From the NCBI RefSeq assembly GCF_002210105.1, contig NZ_AQQU01000009.1, positions 1 to 64,000 of the forward strand: a stretch of DNA of 64,000 nucleotides, read 5' to 3'. Below the pieces are notes generated by a model. The model saw nothing but the letters and a program-made list of their open reading frames with translations. It made no database searches and was not told where the DNA came from. The position numbers were made by a program, and so were the translations under genes. Origin of the DNA: Oceanicola sp. 22II-s10i. Lineage in GTDB: Bacteria > Pseudomonadota > Alphaproteobacteria > Rhodobacterales > Rhodobacteraceae. This document shows, piece by piece, positions 1-7,048 of this stretch (positions within the stretch are counted from its first letter, which is position 1; the number at the start of each line of letters is the position of its first letter).

Positions 1-55
1 CGATCGTGCCGATGTTGCAGTGCGGTTTGTTCCGCGCAAACTTTTCCTTTGCCAT
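1..55 (-). CDS. tuf: Elongation factor Tu, N-terminal fragment
   Basis: Only the first 18 codons lie in the window; the gene runs off the left edge. They read MAKEKFARNKPHCNIGTI, the conserved opening of bacterial EF-Tu just before its first GTP-binding loop. EF-Tu is the cytosolic GTPase that delivers aminoacyl-tRNA to the ribosome. The start is the ATG at complement 53-55, with a GAGG about 11 nt upstream. About 180 bp separate it from the next minus-strand gene, so it probably has its own promoter. It could be either of the two tuf copies usual in this group; the fragment cannot tell which. Confidence 0.93.
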   Translation of the reverse strand, partial: MAKEKFARNKPHCNIGTI

Positions 56-125
56 TGGCTAGGGCGCCTCGTCGTTGGGGGGCATCGCCTGCGTCTCAGG
101 CCGGGCCCGTTTCGTCTCCGCGCGC

Positions 126-154
126 CGTTTATTGACTCGCGCGGGGAAAATCAA
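126..154 (-). promoter_or_regulatory. Candidate sigma-70-type promoter for tuf
   Basis: On the minus strand a TTGATT (-35-like, complement 149-154) is followed after 17 nt by TAAACG (-10-like, complement 126-131), about 70 nt before the tuf start. The -35-like box is good and the -10-like box is weak, so this is only a candidate. It abuts the hairpin at 156-184. Confidence 0.3.
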
Positions 155-155
155 G

Positions 156-184
156 CGCCCGCGGGCTGAAATGGCCTGCGGGCG
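156..184 (-). terminator. Hairpin terminator after the lipoprotein gene
   Basis: A 12-bp stem (two G-T pairs) with loop GAAAT lies 54 nt past the stop of the minus-strand lipoprotein gene. On the minus strand it is followed by CTTGATTTTCCC. Stem plus T-rich run fits a Rho-independent terminator separating that gene from tuf. Confidence 0.6.
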
Positions 185-238
185 ACGTGGTTTGCGAGCG
201 ATCGAAACCGCGCGAAACCGCGCGGTGCGTGTTGGCCG

Positions 239-970
239 TCAGCCCGGCGTCACGGCCACGGGCGACAGCGTCGTCGCACCGGCCGGCGGGGGCGTGGTGG
301 TCCGGCGCTGCGGCGTGGTCGTCCGCGCCGGCGTCGTGGCCTGAGCCGGAGGCGTGGCGGTCGTCGTGGCGGCGGGCTGCGTCGCCTCGGGCACCCGGCG
401 GACGACGGTCCCCGGACGATACCCGGCGACCGAGGTCGGAGCCCGCCCCTCTCCGAACCATTCGCGATTTTCCAGCAGGTAGTTCTCGATCAGCTTGGCG
501 CCGTTCGCGGCGAGGTCGGCCAGCTGCTCTTCCTTGCTCTTGGTCAGGCCGGTGCCGATCATGAACTCGCCGCCCAGCGTTTCCCAGACGGTGATCTCGG
601 CGGGCTTCTCGGTCAGCTTCACGCCCTTGGCGTCGTCCCAGACCGTCAGGCGCAGGATGATGACCGATTTCGGCGCGGCCACGACCGGCACACCGGCGAC
701 GGCGACGTTGTAGCCTTCGATGCTGACGCCGAGGTGATAGTAGTGGTCGCCGTCATACCGGCTGAACCGCTCGTCGATCGCGGATTTGAACGCGGTGACC
801 AGTTCCTGTTCGCTGACGTCGCGCGACAGCGGACCCTTGGCGGCCTTGGAGGCCACCACGACATTGTGCCCGAGCAGGAAGTTGCCCAGATCCTCGGTCG
901 GCTTGTTCAGATCATCGGCGATGGAACAGCCGGAAAGGGCCATGACGGCGGCGAGGACGAGTTTGCGCAA
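239..970 (-). CDS. Conserved lipoprotein with Thr/Pro-rich tail
   Basis: The predicted 243-aa product opens with a lipoprotein signal (KLVLAAVMALSGC), so it should be lipid-anchored in the cell envelope after signal peptidase II cleavage. The chosen start is TTG at complement 968-970, because AAGGGAG lies about 9 nt upstream and the signal peptide begins directly after it; a longer reading from 1066 would put the signal in mid-protein. The middle is a globular domain of no family I recognise. The last 50 residues are almost entirely Thr, Pro and Ala, resembling a wall-spanning or disordered tail. It is divergent from the P450 gene. Function unknown. Confidence 0.72.
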   Translation of the reverse strand: MRKLVLAAVMALSGCSIADDLNKPTEDLGNFLLGHNVVVASKAAKGPLSRDVSEQELVTAFKSAIDERFSRYDGDHYYHLGVSIEGYNVAVAGVPVVAAPKSVIILRLTVWDDAKGVKLTEKPAEITVWETLGGEFMIGTGLTKSKEEQLADLAANGAKLIENYLLENREWFGEGRAPTSVAGYRPGTVVRRVPEATQPAATTTATPPAQATTPARTTTPQRRTTTPPPAGATTLSPVAVTPG

Positions 971-1044
971 GGCTCGGGGCTCCCTTGGATTGGACCGGGT
1001 TACCGGATAACTCAGCAACCCCTGCGGCGCAACAATCCCTCGGT

Positions 1045-1073
1045 TTGAAGCGGCGATTGTTTGCACCTATATC
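1045..1073 (+). promoter_or_regulatory. Candidate promoter of the P450 gene
   Basis: TTGAAG at 1045-1050 and TATATC at 1068-1073 are separated by exactly 17 nt, 25 nt before the P450 start codon. Both boxes resemble sigma-70 consensus. The stretch lies in the divergent intergenic region, so it may also affect the lipoprotein gene. Confidence 0.5.
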
Positions 1074-1098
1074 GAAATCGAGACACGGAGGAACAGCC

Positions 1099-2469
1099 AT
1101 GCCCCGCGACCTCGAGCCGTCCGGACCGGCGCTGCCGGTGCACGTGCCGCTGGTGACCCAGCCGATGGGGTTCTTCGGCAGCTTCCGCGCCGCGCGACGG
1201 AACATCCTGTCGATCATCCCCCGCATCGCCACCACGCAGCCCATCGTCTCGGGCCGCAGCGGGGTGCGGTGGCACATGGTGATGGACCCCGGCGCGCTGC
1301 GGCATATCCTGCTGGAAAAGCTGGATAATTACCCGAAGTCCACGGTGACGAAGAACCTGCTGAAACCGGCCATCGGCGAGTCACTCTTCATCGCCGAGGG
1401 CGCGCACTGGCGCTGGCAGCGCCGCGCCGCCGCGCCCGCCTTCAGCCATCGCAATGTCGCCAACCTCGGCCCCTTCATGACCCGCGCGGCCGAGGCGGCG
1501 GCGGACCGCATCGCGGCCGCCGGACCCCGCGCGGTCAACCTGCATGACGAAATGGTGAGGGCGACCTTCGACGTGATCTCGGACGTCACCTTCACCGGCG
1601 GCGGCGGTTTCGACCGGGATGGCGTCCACCGCGCCATCGACGCCTATATCGACGAGGCCGCCCGCATCTCGCTGTTCGACATGCTGGGCCTGCCCGACTG
1701 GGTGCCCCGTCCGGGGCGCGTGTTCTCGGGCCAGGCGCTGAAGCAGATGAAGAGCGTGGCGGACGAGGCCGTGCAGGCGCGCCGCGACCGGCCGCATGAC
1801 GGGGTGCCCGACCTCCTGGACCTGCTGCTGGCGGGCGAGGATTCCGAGACCAGGCGAAAGATGAACACCGCCGAGCTGCGGGACAACCTGCTGACCTTCA
1901 TCGTCGCGGGGCACGAGACGACGGCGCTGGCGCTGTCATGGGCGCTCTACCTCTGCGCCTTCGCGCCCGAGGAGCAGGACAAGGCGGCGGAGGAGGCGCG
2001 CGCGGTCCTTGGCGACCGTGCGGCCACGGCGGCGGATGTGGCCGCCCTGCCCCTGACCCGCCGGATCGTGGACGAGGCTTTGCGTCTCTACCCGCCTGCC
2101 GCGCTGGTGTCGCGGACGGCGCTCAAGGCCGACACGCTGTGCGGGCGCGAGGTTCGGCCGGGCGACACGGTGATGATTCCGATCTACGCGCTTCACCGGA
2201 ACCACCTGCTTTGGGAGGATCCTGACAGCTTCCGCCCCGACCGCTTCGCCGATCCCAAGGCGATCGACCGCTACGCCTACCTGCCCTTCGGCGACGGCCC
2301 CCGGATCTGCATCGGTGCCAGCTTTGCCATACAGGAGGCGGTGATCATCCTCGCCACCCTGCTGGCCCGGTTCCGGTTCCGCACCGTGCCCGGACGCACC
2401 CCCGACCCGGTGATGATCATCACGCTGCGCCCCGAAGGCGGCGTCTGGCTGGAGGCCGGGGCGCGCTGA
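1099..2469 (+). CDS. Cytochrome P450
   Basis: A soluble 456-aa P450 monooxygenase; no membrane anchor is seen, so it should need separate ferredoxin-type redox partners, none of which are adjacent. All hallmarks are present: I-helix oxygen-activation motif AGHETT at residues 270-275, ExxR (E326, R329) in EALRLYP, and the haem loop PFGDGPRICIG with axial Cys404. The start ATG at 1099 follows GGAGGAAC, and the reading frame extends upstream only into the promoter. It converges on a sulfotransferase gene, leaving 16 bp between stops. Substrate unknown; hydroxylation of a lipid or terpenoid-like molecule is one possibility, and the pairing with a sulfotransferase is suggestive only. Confidence 0.93.
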   Translation: MPRDLEPSGPALPVHVPLVTQPMGFFGSFRAARRNILSIIPRIATTQPIVSGRSGVRWHMVMDPGALRHILLEKLDNYPKSTVTKNLLKPAIGESLFIAEGAHWRWQRRAAAPAFSHRNVANLGPFMTRAAEAAADRIAAAGPRAVNLHDEMVRATFDVISDVTFTGGGGFDRDGVHRAIDAYIDEAARISLFDMLGLPDWVPRPGRVFSGQALKQMKSVADEAVQARRDRPHDGVPDLLDLLLAGEDSETRRKMNTAELRDNLLTFIVAGHETTALALSWALYLCAFAPEEQDKAAEEARAVLGDRAATAADVAALPLTRRIVDEALRLYPPAALVSRTALKADTLCGREVRPGDTVMIPIYALHRNHLLWEDPDSFRPDRFADPKAIDRYAYLPFGDGPRICIGASFAIQEAVIILATLLARFRFRTVPGRTPDPVMIITLRPEGGVWLEAGAR

Positions 2470-2485
2470 CCCGGCCTCCGCCGCG

Positions 2486-3391
2486 TCAGGATGTGGCGAG
2501 GTTGCCGCCCTCGAACCACGCCCGCGCCTCGGGGTCGGGCACCAGTTCGTCCATCCTGGCGTCGTAGGCGGCCAGTTCGTCCTCGGTCAGCTGGCCTTTC
2601 CACTTCTGCGAGCTGGCGGAATCGAAGAACCCCGCGTCCGACCGCCAGAAACCCGTCCCCGCGACCGGGGCAAACCGGTCGGCATTCGCCTTCATCGCCC
2701 CGAACGAGGTCGCGGCGGCCACGCGGTCGACCAGCGCCGGATCGTCGATCCCGATCGCCTGCGCCAGCCGCTCCACGGCGGCGCGACCGTCACGCACCAT
2801 GCCCGCGTAATGGAACAGGACCATGTCCGTCCGGCGGCCCGAGCAGACGGTTTCCGTGTAGTGCAGGCAGAACTTGGCCAGCGTGTCGTGGCCGAAATCC
2901 TCGCGATCCACGCCGCCCTCGACGAAGGCGCGGAAGGACTCGGGCACCGGGGCGAGGTAGATGCGGTCGATCTCGTGCACGTTGGCGGTGTTGGCGACGT
3001 GCTTGCGGAGCGAAAAGAAGATGTCGAGCGGATGGCGATAGACGGCGATGACCGGTATCCCCTCCCAGATCGGAAAGCCGTCGCCGGGGGTGTGGGTCTT
3101 GAGCACGCGCCGCCCGGTCTGCGCGGCGATGGCCGCCGTCACCTCGTCCGCCGGCACGCCCAGATCGGCGTCGACCCAGGGCGAGATGACGGGCACCGGC
3201 GCGGACAGGTCGGGGCCGCCGTTGACCAGCATGCACAGCATGCTCTGCGTCCAGGTGGTCCCGCATTTCGGCGGGGTGCAGACGACGATGTCGCCCTGCC
3301 TCGGCTGCCAGGTGTTCCACCGCTCGGGCGTGGTGACGCCCCCGCGATACGTCCTCAGTCCCGGCGCAAGGACCTTGGCCTCAGTCAGCAT
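2486..3391 (-). CDS. PAPS-dependent sulfotransferase
   Basis: A 301-aa cytosolic sulfotransferase of the sulfotransfer_1 type, which moves sulfate from PAPS to a hydroxyl or amine. The 5'-phosphosulfate loop is PPKCGTTW at residues 40-47, and the 3'-phosphate motif region YRHPLDIFFS follows near residue 120. Length matches the family. It lies tail to tail with the P450 gene, which could supply a hydroxyl group as acceptor, but the two are on opposite strands and not one operon. The acceptor cannot be read from sequence. Confidence 0.88.
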   Translation of the reverse strand: MLTEAKVLAPGLRTYRGGVTTPERWNTWQPRQGDIVVCTPPKCGTTWTQSMLCMLVNGGPDLSAPVPVISPWVDADLGVPADEVTAAIAAQTGRRVLKTHTPGDGFPIWEGIPVIAVYRHPLDIFFSLRKHVANTANVHEIDRIYLAPVPESFRAFVEGGVDREDFGHDTLAKFCLHYTETVCSGRRTDMVLFHYAGMVRDGRAAVERLAQAIGIDDPALVDRVAAATSFGAMKANADRFAPVAGTGFWRSDAGFFDSASSQKWKGQLTEDELAAYDARMDELVPDPEARAWFEGGNLATS

Positions 3392-3482
3392 CGCAACTCT
3401 CCCCCTCGTTACCCAGTGACACAGGGAAGCCTAAACGCTGAACCGGTCCGGCACGAAGCGCAAACTTGTTGCAGGAAAGGAA

Positions 3483-3514
3483 GGCGCCGCGATCTTCCCC
3501 AAGATCGCGGCGCC
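3483..3514 (-). terminator. Terminator of the ribBA-ribH-nusB transcription unit
   Basis: A perfect 14-bp stem with loop CCCC sits 23 nt past the stop of the small membrane protein gene. On the minus strand it is followed by TTCCTTTCCTGC, a moderately T-rich run. It is the natural 3' end of the rib-nusB operon. Confidence 0.65.
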
Positions 3515-3537
3515 GGAATGTCGCGTGAGTGGCGACC

Positions 3538-3846
3538 TCAGCGCCTCGGGGCCCGCGCCTCTGCACGGACCGGCGCCAAGCCTCGGAGCGTCACCGGGGC
3601 ACGGGTGCCGCCGCGCGGCCCCTCCGGCTTGTCGGCCATCCGCATGATGCGGTAGGCGAACTGCACGCCCGCAAAGACGATACCGTTGAAGAACCACAGC
3701 AGGAACACGGCCAGCACGCCGTCCGGGCCCTGCGCCAGATGCCGCAGGTGGCCCACGTCGAACCAGATCAGCAGCGCCGCGAAGACGGCGGCGATGGCGA
3801 AACCGGTGAGAACGCTGGAAATGTAGAGACGGATGAGCTTGGGCAT
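3538..3846 (-). CDS. Small two-helix membrane protein
   Basis: A 102-aa protein with two hydrophobic segments, roughly residues 5-28 and 42-65, and a basic Pro/Arg-rich cytoplasmic tail, so it should be an inner-membrane protein. The ATG at complement 3844-3846 is preferred because AGGTG lies six nt upstream; GTG codons at 3849 and 3855 are alternatives. It is 97 nt downstream of nusB on the same strand and precedes a strong hairpin, so it is probably the last gene of the rib-nusB operon. No family recognised. Confidence 0.65.
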   Translation of the reverse strand: MPKLIRLYISSVLTGFAIAAVFAALLIWFDVGHLRHLAQGPDGVLAVFLLWFFNGIVFAGVQFAYRIMRMADKPEGPRGGTRAPVTLRGLAPVRAEARAPRR

Positions 3847-3943
3847 CACGGGCACCTGATGGGTTATACCCTCAGGCTAGGGCAAGCGGACCCGTATGTC
3901 ACCCACGGCATGCTGTCGCGGGGCGGAACAGGCCGGTGGCCGC

Positions 3944-4426
3944 TCAGAACGCCTCGGGCCGGGCCTCGCGCGCCATGTGGTCCAGCACCGCGTTGACGAA
4001 CTTGGATTCCTTCCCCTCGGGGAAGAACGCCTTGGCCACGTCGACGTATTCCACGATCACCACCTTGGGCGGTGCGTCGCCCTCGACCAGCTCGGCCCCG
4101 GCGGCGCGGAACAGCGCGCGCAGGGTCGGGTCGATCCGGGCGATCGGCCACTTGGCCACCAGCGCGCGGTCGGTCATCTGGTCGATCTTGGCCTGCCAGT
4201 TGACGGCATCCCGCATCACCTTGCGGAAATGGTCGACGTCGCCCTCCAGCATCTCGTCCTCGTCGTAGACGGCGCCGAAGCGGTGATCCTCGAACTCCGC
4301 GATCACCCGGTCGACGGTCTGGCTGGCCGCCTCCATCTGGAACAGCGCCTGCACGGCATAGAGCCGCGACGCGCTGCGCATCTTGCGCTTCTGGTTGCCG
4401 GATACGGCCGGGGCTTTGTCGGTCAT
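3944..4426 (-). CDS. nusB: Transcription antitermination factor NusB
   Basis: A 160-aa all-helical protein of the NusB family, which binds boxA RNA with NusE (ribosomal protein S10) to allow antitermination on rRNA operons. Typical features are the basic N-terminal QKRKMRSASRLYAVQALFQME helix and the C-terminal VDVAKAFFPEGKESKFVNAVLD-type segment around residues 130-150. It follows ribH by 15 nt, the usual ribH-nusB order of alphaproteobacteria, and is cotranscribed with the riboflavin genes. Length is normal for the family. Confidence 0.96.
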   Translation of the reverse strand: MTDKAPAVSGNQKRKMRSASRLYAVQALFQMEAASQTVDRVIAEFEDHRFGAVYDEDEMLEGDVDHFRKVMRDAVNWQAKIDQMTDRALVAKWPIARIDPTLRALFRAAGAELVEGDAPPKVVIVEYVDVAKAFFPEGKESKFVNAVLDHMAREARPEAF

Positions 4427-4441
4427 CGGATGCCTGCGGGA

Positions 4442-4996
4442 TCAGGGTTTCGGGTCGGTGAGCGCCGCGATGACCGTGTCCTCTCCCATGGGTCCGACTG
4501 GGCGGAACCCGACACCTGCGCGCGGCGCGCCCCACTTGCGCGAAAGCGCGAGCAGATGCAAGGCCGCCGCTGCGGCACCGCCACCCTTGTTCTGATCCGC
4601 CACCCGCGCCCGCACCAGCGCCTGGTCGCGGTTCTCGACCGTCAGGATGCCGTTGCCGACCGGATAGCCCGACAGCCCCAGCAGGGTCAGCCCGCGCGAG
4701 CTGTCGTTGCAGACCGTCTCGTAATGCGTCGTCTCGCCCCGGATCACGCAGCCAAGCGCGACATAGGCGTCGTAGTTCGACATCCGCCCCGCCATCGCGA
4801 TGGCCGTCGGCACCTCGAGAGCACCCGGCACCTCGATCAGCTCGTGCGTGGCGCCCCATGCCTCGATCTCGGCCTTGGCGCCCGCGATCAGCTCGTCCGC
4901 GATGTCGCGATAGTAGGGCGCGACCACGATCAGGACCTTGGCCGCCTTGCCCAGTTCGCCGCGCGGCAGGGTGTAGTGCAGTTCGTTCCCGGCCAT
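4442..4996 (-). CDS. ribH: 6,7-dimethyl-8-ribityllumazine synthase
   Basis: A 184-aa cytosolic lumazine synthase, which condenses 5-amino-6-ribitylaminouracil with 3,4-dihydroxy-2-butanone 4-phosphate, the penultimate step to riboflavin. The family signature GCVIRGETTHYE is at residues 82-93 and includes the catalytic His; the late GNGILTVEN segment is also typical. The ATG overlaps the upstream ribBA-type stop by one base (TGATG), implying translational coupling. Its C-terminus is somewhat longer than in many homologues. Confidence 0.96.
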   Translation of the reverse strand: MAGNELHYTLPRGELGKAAKVLIVVAPYYRDIADELIAGAKAEIEAWGATHELIEVPGALEVPTAIAMAGRMSNYDAYVALGCVIRGETTHYETVCNDSSRGLTLLGLSGYPVGNGILTVENRDQALVRARVADQNKGGGAAAAALHLLALSRKWGAPRAGVGFRPVGPMGEDTVIAALTDPKP

Positions 4997-6132
4997 CAGG
5001 CGGCTCCCGTGATCTTGCGCGTGCCCGTGATCTCCAGCCCGTAGGCGTCGAGCCCGACGATGGAGGGCTTGGGCGAGTTGGTCAGCAGCACCAGCTTGTG
5101 CAGCCCGAGCGACGACAGGATCTGCGCGCCCAGCCCGTATTGCTTCAGCACCTGCGGGCTGACCTCGGCCCCGGTCGCCAGCCGCATGTGCGTATCGCGA
5201 AGCAGGACCAGAACGCCGCGACCCTCCTCGGCGATCAGGCGCATCGCGTCGGCGAACTCCGCCGTGCGGCCCTTGCCGCCCAGCCCCGCCACGTCCTTGA
5301 GCGGGTCGAGCGCATGCATCCGCACCAGCACCGGATCGTCGCCTTCCACGTCGCCCTTGATCAGCGCGATATGCTCGGCGCCCTGCGTCGAGTCGGTGTA
5401 GATCCTGAGCGTCCACTCGCCGCCGAATTCGGACTGGACCGTCTGCTCCTCGCGCACTTTCACGAGGTTGTCGTGACGGCGGCGGTAGGAGATCAGGTCG
5501 GAGATCGTGCCGATCTTGAGCCCGTGCATCTGGGCGAAGGCCACCAGTTCCGGCAGGCGGGACATGGTGCCGTCCTCGTTCATGATCTCGCAGATCACGC
5601 CCGAGGGGTTCAGCCCGGCCAGCCGCGAGATGTCGACGGCGGCCTCGGTGTGCCCGGCCCGGACCAGCACCCCGCCCTCGCGGGCGCGCAGCGGGAACAC
5701 GTGGCCCGGCGTGGCGATGTCGGCGGCCCCCTTGGCGGAGTCGATGGCGACGGCGACGGTCCGCGCCCGGTCATGGGCGGAAATCCCGGTCGACACGCCC
5801 TCGCGCGCCTCGATCGAGACGGTGAAGGCGGTCTCGTGCCGCGACGAGTTCTGCGAGGCCATCAGCGGCAGACCCAGCTGGTCCACACGCGTGCCGGTCA
5901 TCGACAGGCAGATCAGCCCGCGCCCGTGCTTGGCCATGAAGTTGATCGCGTCCGGGGTGCACATCTGGGCGGGGATCACCAGATCGCCCTCGTTCTCGCG
6001 GTCCTCGTGATCGACGAGGATGAACATACGCCCGTTGCGCGCGTCGTCGATGATCTCCTCGACGGACGAGATCGCGTCGCGCCAGTTCTCTTCGACCGGA
6101 CCCGGCGTTTCGTAGGTGGCACTGTCGGGCAT
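4996..6132 (-). CDS. ribB: DHBP synthase with degenerate GTP cyclohydrolase II-like domain
   Basis: A 378-aa RibBA-type fusion. Residues about 20-205 are a 3,4-dihydroxy-2-butanone 4-phosphate synthase with the acidic metal/substrate loop DHEDRENEGD at 41-50 and the GHTEAAVD motif near 160, so it should turn ribulose 5-phosphate into the four-carbon riboflavin precursor. The C-terminal half keeps the GTP cyclohydrolase II fold pattern, but the cysteine zinc site is gone: where functional enzymes have ECLTGD...CDCG, this reads ALDPLKDVAGLGGKG. It therefore probably cannot open GTP, as described for RibBX proteins. ATG at complement 6130-6132 follows GGGGAGGG. First gene of the ribBA-ribH-nusB unit. 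Confidence 0.92.
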   Translation of the reverse strand: MPDSATYETPGPVEENWRDAISSVEEIIDDARNGRMFILVDHEDRENEGDLVIPAQMCTPDAINFMAKHGRGLICLSMTGTRVDQLGLPLMASQNSSRHETAFTVSIEAREGVSTGISAHDRARTVAVAIDSAKGAADIATPGHVFPLRAREGGVLVRAGHTEAAVDISRLAGLNPSGVICEIMNEDGTMSRLPELVAFAQMHGLKIGTISDLISYRRRHDNLVKVREEQTVQSEFGGEWTLRIYTDSTQGAEHIALIKGDVEGDDPVLVRMHALDPLKDVAGLGGKGRTAEFADAMRLIAEEGRGVLVLLRDTHMRLATGAEVSPQVLKQYGLGAQILSSLGLHKLVLLTNSPKPSIVGLDAYGLEITGTRKITGAA

Positions 6133-6242
6133 GGGACCCTCCCCGTTCAACGTGTGGGGCCGAGATAGAGCACCCAAGTCAGTTTTGCCAGAGGGACGCC
6201 GCGAACAACGGGTGTGTGAACCTGCGGGAAACGGATCGCCGT

Positions 6243-6890
6243 TCAGTCCGCCCTGCCCCACGGCTTTTCCACGATGGCCTTCGGCTCCGGCTCGTCGACA
6301 TAGGACCGGATCAGCCGGTCGATGGCGTTCCGGGTCAGGCGGCTGTGCTCGCGCGAATAGCCCAGCGTCGCAACGAAGCTCCAGTGCGCATGCATCATCG
6401 AGACGAAGAGATAGGACAGTTCCTCGCACCGTTTGCCGCCAAGGTCGGGATAGGCGATGGCAAGCTCATGCACGATCACCTGCCCGAGGGTCAGGTATTG
6501 CGCGCAGAGCCGGTCCTTGAGCCGGTCCGACCCCACGGCGAAGGCGACGAATGAATCGTAGACCTCCAGATCGTCCGGCATCGGATGGTCGTCGAGCAGG
6601 TCGAAGAAGAAATCCAGAAAGAAATCCAGCCGCTCGACCTGGTTGGTGTTGATGATTCCCTCGACCAGCAGGTCGCGATAGCGGCTGGCCAGATAGTCGC
6701 ACAGGTCGACAACGATACTTTCCTGATCGGGGTAGTAGTACCGCAGCAGCTGGCGCGACAGACCGGCCTGGTGCGCGATCCGGTCATAGGTCAGCCCCTG
6801 CAGGCCATGATCGCGGATCACGTCCTTGGCCGCACTCAGGATCTCGGCTTTCCGCGCCTGCGTCACTTCGGTGTCAGTCGTGCGTGCCAT
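6243..6890 (-). CDS. TetR family transcriptional regulator
   Basis: A 215-aa TetR-type repressor. The N-terminal helix-turn-helix is read in residues about 12-55 (DHGLQGLTYDRIAHQAGLSR, then LLRYYYPDQESI). The C-terminal ligand domain is acidic and aromatic-rich, including FFLDFFFDLLDDHP. The start is ATG at complement 6888-6890; the frame continues upstream without a better site. It lies 110 nt before ribBA on the same strand but is not known as part of that operon, so its target is open; the neighbouring Gly/Asn-rich gene is one candidate. Confidence 0.88.
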   Translation of the reverse strand: MARTTDTEVTQARKAEILSAAKDVIRDHGLQGLTYDRIAHQAGLSRQLLRYYYPDQESIVVDLCDYLASRYRDLLVEGIINTNQVERLDFFLDFFFDLLDDHPMPDDLEVYDSFVAFAVGSDRLKDRLCAQYLTLGQVIVHELAIAYPDLGGKRCEELSYLFVSMMHAHWSFVATLGYSREHSRLTRNAIDRLIRSYVDEPEPKAIVEKPWGRAD

Positions 6891-6997
6891 GATGCAGGTC
6901 CGGCCTCCGCTGCAGTCGTCCGGTTGCAATCATGCCCCAGCGGGTGCGCGTTGTGTAGGCGTTACCGGCCGCTGCAGGGCACGGCCACGGACATGAA

Positions 6998-7025
6998 GAC
7001 AGCCGCCGGAGGTCCGGCGGCTGTC
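6998..7025 (-). terminator. Perfect hairpin after the Gly/Asn-rich gene
   Basis: A 13-bp perfect stem (GACAGCCGCCGGA arm) with a two-base loop lies 23 nt past the stop of the minus-strand gene ending at 7049. On the minus strand it is followed by TTCATGTC, a weak T run. It probably ends that transcript, or protects its 3' end. Confidence 0.5.
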
Positions 7026-7048
7026 CGTGTTTCCAAGGGCCCGGAGGC

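Noticed and set aside
3855-3876. CCTGA(T)GGGT / ACCCTCAGG hairpin between nusB and the small membrane gene
   Set aside because: A bulged 9-bp stem with no T run on the minus strand, just before a gene with a good ribosome site; too weak to call a terminator.
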